DNA of 8,105 bases from an uncultured Flavobacteriales bacterium (GTDB lineage: Bacteria; Bacteroidota; Bacteroidia; Flavobacteriales; BACL11). The notes under the pieces are model-generated. The model was not told the origin of the DNA. It saw only the letters and a list, made by a program, of their open reading frames with translations, and did not search any database. The stretch's first letter is position 1. Every line of letters begins with the position of its first letter. This document shows positions 5,428-8,105 of this stretch, piece after piece. The DNA is taken from contig CAJXFN010000062.1 in assembly GCA_913052655.1 (NCBI GenBank), positions 1 to 8,105 on the forward strand, given 5' to 3'. The translations under genes and the position numbers were made by a program.

Positions 5428-6150
5428 TCATTCTTTTATTGCTACATATAAATCGACTATACCAAAACTTAATGGAATATGTTTACAGTTCTTAAATCCA
5501 ACATTTTCTAAATGTTGGATGAAATCTCTTCCATTAGGAAAGGCCTCGACCGAATTTGGTAAATAAGTATAAGCACTATTATCTTTTGAGATTAATTTTC
5601 CTATAATCGGTAAAATTTTATGAAAATAGGTGTTATAAATCTGTTTTAAAGGAAAAGTTTTTGGTTTAGATGGCTCTAAAATAGTGACTATTCCACTTTT
5701 ATTTAGTACTCTAAACATTTCAGAAAGCCCTTTTTCTAAGTTTTCATAATTTCTTACCCCAAATCCTGCTGTAATAGCATCAAAACTATTTTCTGAAAAT
5801 GGAAGCTTTTCAGAGTCTGCAATTTGTAATTCGATTTTATCTTCAAGACCTCTTTTTTTTATTTTCTTTTTACCCACATTTATCATACCTTCCGAAATAT
5901 CAATTCCAATAATCTTTGATTTTTTTATTCTGCAAGCAGAAATAGCAAAATCAGCAGTTCCTGTAGCTACATCCAATATAGTTTTAGGATTATTAGTAAG
6001 TTGTTTTACTGCTTTTCTTCTCCAATAATAGTCCATTCCAAAAGATAATGAATGGTTTAGAAAATCATAATTATCAGCAATATTATCAAACATTTTACCT
6101 ATTTGTTTTTTTTTAGAATCGGTCGAGTTATATGGAGTAATTTTGCTCAA
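5428..6150 (-). CDS. menG: Demethylmenaquinone methyltransferase (MenG/UbiE)
   Basis: This SAM-dependent C-methyltransferase converts demethylmenaquinone to menaquinone, the respiratory quinone of Bacteroidetes. In organisms that make ubiquinone, homologues (UbiE) also act there; this phylum uses menaquinone, so menG is the better name. The 240-residue product has the usual length. It shows MFDNIADNYDFLNHSLSFG (20-38, family signature), SAM motif I ILDVATGTAD (58-67), the acidic ribose-binding D84 in IGIDIS, GFGVRNYENLEKGL (129-142) and SVEAFPNGRDF (200-210). The start is a TTG at 6150: no ATG or GTG is available upstream before the in-frame stop at 6166-6168. The first ATG downstream (M20) would cut off the conserved ITPYN...KKKQIGKM region. 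It begins 10 bases after the kinase stop and precedes porT by 22 bases. A perfect hairpin lies in its 3' end. Confidence 0.95.
   Translation of the reverse strand: MSKITPYNSTDSKKKQIGKMFDNIADNYDFLNHSLSFGMDYYWRRKAVKQLTNNPKTILDVATGTADFAISACRIKKSKIIGIDISEGMINVGKKKIKKRGLEDKIELQIADSEKLPFSENSFDAITAGFGVRNYENLEKGLSEMFRVLNKSGIVTILEPSKPKTFPLKQIYNTYFHKILPIIGKLISKDNSAYTYLPNSVEAFPNGRDFIQHLENVGFKNCKHIPLSFGIVDLYVAIKE
5496..5520 (-). repeat. Perfect 11-bp hairpin inside the 3' end of menG
   Basis: ATCCAACATTT (5496-5506) and AAATGTTGGAT (5510-5520) form a perfect stem with a 3-base loop, within codons for HLENVGF of menG, about 70 bases before its stop. No U-run follows on the sense strand, so it is not a simple terminator. 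It could be an RNA-processing or stability element upstream of porT, or a coincidence of codon choice. Confidence 0.5.
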
Positions 6151-6160
6151 ATTATATAGT

Positions 6161-7141
6161 TTAAATTATTTGTAATGCTTTTGATATTAGTTCTTTTTTG
6201 TTAATTGGTACAACTCCTACTTTTTGGCAAACAATTCCTCCAGCAAGACAGGAAATCTTTGAAATATCTTCATAAGAAACTTTTTCAGATAATAGGAGAG
6301 AAGCTACCGAAATAACAGTATCTCCTGCACCCGAAACATCTACTACTGGACCACCATAAGCTTGAGTATGAACAAATCCTTCGTCAGAATTAATGCAAAT
6401 TCCATCTGAAGAAAGAGTTAGTAAAATTCCTTTTGCATTTAACTTCTTTTTAAGTTTGAATGTAACATTTTCTAATTCAGAATCTATTTTTTCGTTAAAA
6501 CTTATTTCCATTCCTTCTTTAATTTCTTTGAGGTTTGGTTTAAAGATATCACAATTTTTATATTCTAAGAAATTATCTTTTTTAGGATCGACAATTATAG
6601 GAATACCTCTTTTGTTAGCTTCCGAAATTAAATCAGATATAATCTTTTTTGTTAGTACTCCTTTATTATAATCTTGTAAAATAAGTGCCTCACAACTATC
6701 AATAATCTCTAAAACATTTTGCAGGAATTCATCTTCAATTTGTAGAGGTTTTGTGTCTTCTTCATCAATACGTAATTGATGTTTTCCTTCACATATCACT
6801 CGTGTTTTTACTGTAGTTTTTTTTACATCTGAAAAAAATAGACCAATTTCAGAAAGATTAGATTCTTCCATAAGTTGTTGGAACCTTTCTCCATATAAAT
6901 CTTTTCCTAATACGCTACATAGAATAGGTTCTGCTCCTAATGCTTTAATGTTTAGAGCACAGTTTGCAGCGCCTCCTAATCTTATTTCATATTTTTCTAT
7001 ATCAACAACAGGAACATCTGCTTCAGGAGATATTCTGTTGATAGATCCCCACATATAGGCATCAATCATAGAATCACCTACTAAAAGGACTTTTTTTCCA
7101 TTAAAGGAATTAAATATTTTATTTAACTCATCACAGGTCAT
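6161..7141 (-). CDS. hldA: D-glycero-beta-D-manno-heptose-7-phosphate kinase (RfaE1/HldA-type, PfkB family)
   Basis: The enzyme phosphorylates heptose 7-phosphate at position 1 with ATP, the kinase step towards ADP-heptose for lipopolysaccharide or surface glycans. The 326-residue product covers only the kinase domain; the adenylyltransferase domain fused to it in E. coli HldE is absent. The heptose-kinase signature RISPEADVPVV (36-46) closely matches HldE. PfkB signature 1 is GGAANCALNIKALGA (56-70). The ATP-site motif DVSGAGDTV (268-276) contains the catalytic base D274. Further family segments are LQDYNKGVL (155-163), DPKKDNF (185-191) and KPNLKE (201-206). Its ATG at 7141 overlaps the aminotransferase stop in an ATGA arrangement, implying translational coupling. 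menG follows after 10 bases. The HldE-like signature makes a heptose kinase more likely than a general PfkB sugar kinase. The partner adenylyltransferase must lie elsewhere. Confidence 0.88.
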   Translation of the reverse strand: MTCDELNKIFNSFNGKKVLLVGDSMIDAYMWGSINRISPEADVPVVDIEKYEIRLGGAANCALNIKALGAEPILCSVLGKDLYGERFQQLMEESNLSEIGLFFSDVKKTTVKTRVICEGKHQLRIDEEDTKPLQIEDEFLQNVLEIIDSCEALILQDYNKGVLTKKIISDLISEANKRGIPIIVDPKKDNFLEYKNCDIFKPNLKEIKEGMEISFNEKIDSELENVTFKLKKKLNAKGILLTLSSDGICINSDEGFVHTQAYGGPVVDVSGAGDTVISVASLLLSEKVSYEDISKISCLAGGIVCQKVGVVPINKKELISKALQII

Positions 7142-8105
7142 TTTAATTTATATAGTTGATTTTTAATTCTGCTGATTGCTTCTAATAAATTTTCTTCAGA
7201 AGCCGCATAAGAAATTCTAACACATTCCGGATTTCCGAAAGGAGTTCCTGCTACTAAGGCTACATAACAAGTATTTAAAAGATACATACATAAGTCATTA
7301 GAACTATTAATAGTTATTGTTCCATCTGATTTTCCAAAATAATAACTAACATCAGGGAATAGATAAAATGCACCTTGAGGTATATTACAGTTAATTCCTT
7401 TAATTTCTTTTAATTTTTCTAGTACTAGGTTTCTTCTATTTAGAAAAATATTTTTCATAAACATTACTTCAGAAGGATCTGCACTAACTGCGGTTTCTGT
7501 TGCTTTTTGAGAAATTGCACAAGTACCAGAAGTAACCTGTCCTTGAATTTTACTACAAGCTTTTGCAATCCAAAGTGGAGCTCCAATATACCCAACTCTC
7601 CAACCTGTCATGGCAAATCCTTTAGAAACGCCATTTACTGTTATTACCCTGTCTTTTAAGTGTGGAATAGTTCCTATACTAAAGTGTGTTTCAGTAAAGT
7701 TAATATGTTCATATATCTCGTCTGCAATTATGAAGATATTTGGGTATTTTTCTAGCATTTTTGCAATATCTGTTAGTTCTTCTTTTGTATAAACGGAACC
7801 TGATGGGTTACATGGTGAAGAAAACATCAATATTTTTGTTTTATTTGTTATTTTTTCTTCAATTTGAGATGCAGATACTTTAAAATCTTTTTTTACTGAG
7901 GAAGAAACTTGTACTGGAATTCCCTCTGCTAGATTTACAATATCAGCATAACTTACCCAGTAAGGAGCGGGAAGAAGAACTTCATCTCCAGGATTTAATA
8001 AAGACAAACAAACATTAGCCAAAGATTGTTTTGCTCCTGTAGAAACTACAATTTGTTCAGGACTAAAATCTAATCCGTTATCTCTTTTAAATTTATAAGA
8101 TATTG
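7138..8105 (-). CDS. Class I PLP-dependent aminotransferase (aspartate aminotransferase type), N-terminus cut by window edge
   Basis: This enzyme transfers amino groups between aspartate (or a related amino acid) and 2-oxoglutarate using pyridoxal phosphate (PLP). I read 321 complete codons from the right edge to the TGA at 7138-7140. Family members have about 390-400 residues, so some 75 residues are missing. Fold-type I motifs are intact: VVSTGAKQSL at the visible N-terminal side, PCNPSG with its conserved Asn (codon 7807-7809), DEIYEH with the PLP-nitrogen Asp (7720-7722), SKGFAMTGWRVGY with the Schiff-base Lys (7621-7623), and CVRISYAAS with the substrate-carboxylate Arg (7216-7218). The AMTGWRVGY form fits the Ib aspartate aminotransferase group (aspC/aat), but exact substrate cannot be fixed. 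Reading continues in frame to position 8103, so the real start is outside the window. It overlaps the heptose kinase start by 4 bases. Confidence 0.93.
   Translation of the reverse strand, partial: ISYKFKRDNGLDFSPEQIVVSTGAKQSLANVCLSLLNPGDEVLLPAPYWVSYADIVNLAEGIPVQVSSSVKKDFKVSASQIEEKITNKTKILMFSSPCNPSGSVYTKEELTDIAKMLEKYPNIFIIADEIYEHINFTETHFSIGTIPHLKDRVITVNGVSKGFAMTGWRVGYIGAPLWIAKACSKIQGQVTSGTCAISQKATETAVSADPSEVMFMKNIFLNRRNLVLEKLKEIKGINCNIPQGAFYLFPDVSYYFGKSDGTITINSSNDLCMYLLNTCYVALVAGTPFGNPECVRISYAASEENLLEAISRIKNQLYKLK

Noticed and set aside
6393..6671. Plus-strand open frame of 92 codons opposite the heptose kinase gene
   Set aside because: It mirrors conserved kinase codons and shows no recognisable domain; the hydrophobic look comes from antisense of AT-rich coding sequence.
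7302..7315. 14-base palindrome AACTATTAATAGTT
   Set aside because: It lies inside conserved aminotransferase coding sequence, is almost all A/T, has no loop for a hairpin and no second copy that I noticed; probably chance.
7610..7792. Plus-strand open frame of 60 codons opposite the aminotransferase gene
   Set aside because: It is antisense to the PLP-lysine and DEIYEH region, with no independent support.
8020..8022. TTG as a possible start of the aminotransferase
   Set aside because: Translation continues in frame beyond it to the right edge and spells the conserved VVSTGAKQSL region, so this TTG is an internal leucine codon and the gene is simply cut by the window.
1..8105. Mobile element, defence system, CRISPR array, tRNA or riboswitch
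   Set aside because: Every gene longer than 100 residues is a recognised housekeeping or T9SS gene, no direct repeats or transposase fragments were seen, and no tRNA-like cloverleaf was noticed in the short gaps.

Overview
This is an ordinary-looking chromosomal housekeeping segment from a member of Bacteroidetes, most likely a marine-type Flavobacteriia. Four things point that way. The DNA is strongly AT-rich. The window carries porT, a component of the type IX secretion system (T9SS) confined to this phylum. Most starts have A/T-rich leaders without a Shine-Dalgarno (SD) sequence. Several intergenic regions contain TAnnTTTG boxes, the Bacteroidetes -7 promoter element. No tRNA, rRNA, CRISPR array, insertion sequence or phage gene is visible.

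Layout, left to right. (1) Positions 1-1493, minus strand: rpsO (ribosomal protein S15), a strong hairpin, then the N-terminal half of pnp (polynucleotide phosphorylase), which runs off the left edge. This is the classic rpsO-pnp pair with an attenuator-like terminator between the genes. A good promoter with an embedded inverted repeat lies just upstream of rpsO. (2) Positions 1570-3485, minus: fbaA (class II fructose-bisphosphate aldolase) and accD (acetyl-CoA carboxylase beta subunit), separated by 2 bases and so probably one translationally coupled unit. (3) Positions 3486-3584: a divergent promoter region. (4) Positions 3585-4316, plus: a SpoU/TrmH-family RNA 2'-O-methyltransferase, the only plus-strand gene. 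Its stop codon overlaps that of the convergent gene that follows. (5) Positions 4313-4591, minus: a 92-residue membrane-anchored, cysteine-rich, zinc-ribbon-like protein of unknown function. (6) Positions 4698-8105, minus: a tight cluster transcribed in the order aspartate-type aminotransferase (5' end off the right edge), heptose-7-phosphate kinase, menG/ubiE methyltransferase, porT.

The large right-hand cluster groups envelope and respiratory functions: ADP-heptose precursor synthesis, the last methylation of menaquinone, and an outer-membrane T9SS factor. The left half groups RNA metabolism and translation (S15, PNPase) with central carbon and lipid precursor supply (aldolase, AccD).

I did not find a new multi-gene system. 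The items most worth a second look are the small zinc-ribbon membrane protein beside porT, the inverted repeat inside the rpsO promoter, the SD-like leader of rpsO, the mirror-image -7 boxes between fbaA and the methyltransferase, and a perfect hairpin in the 3' end of menG.
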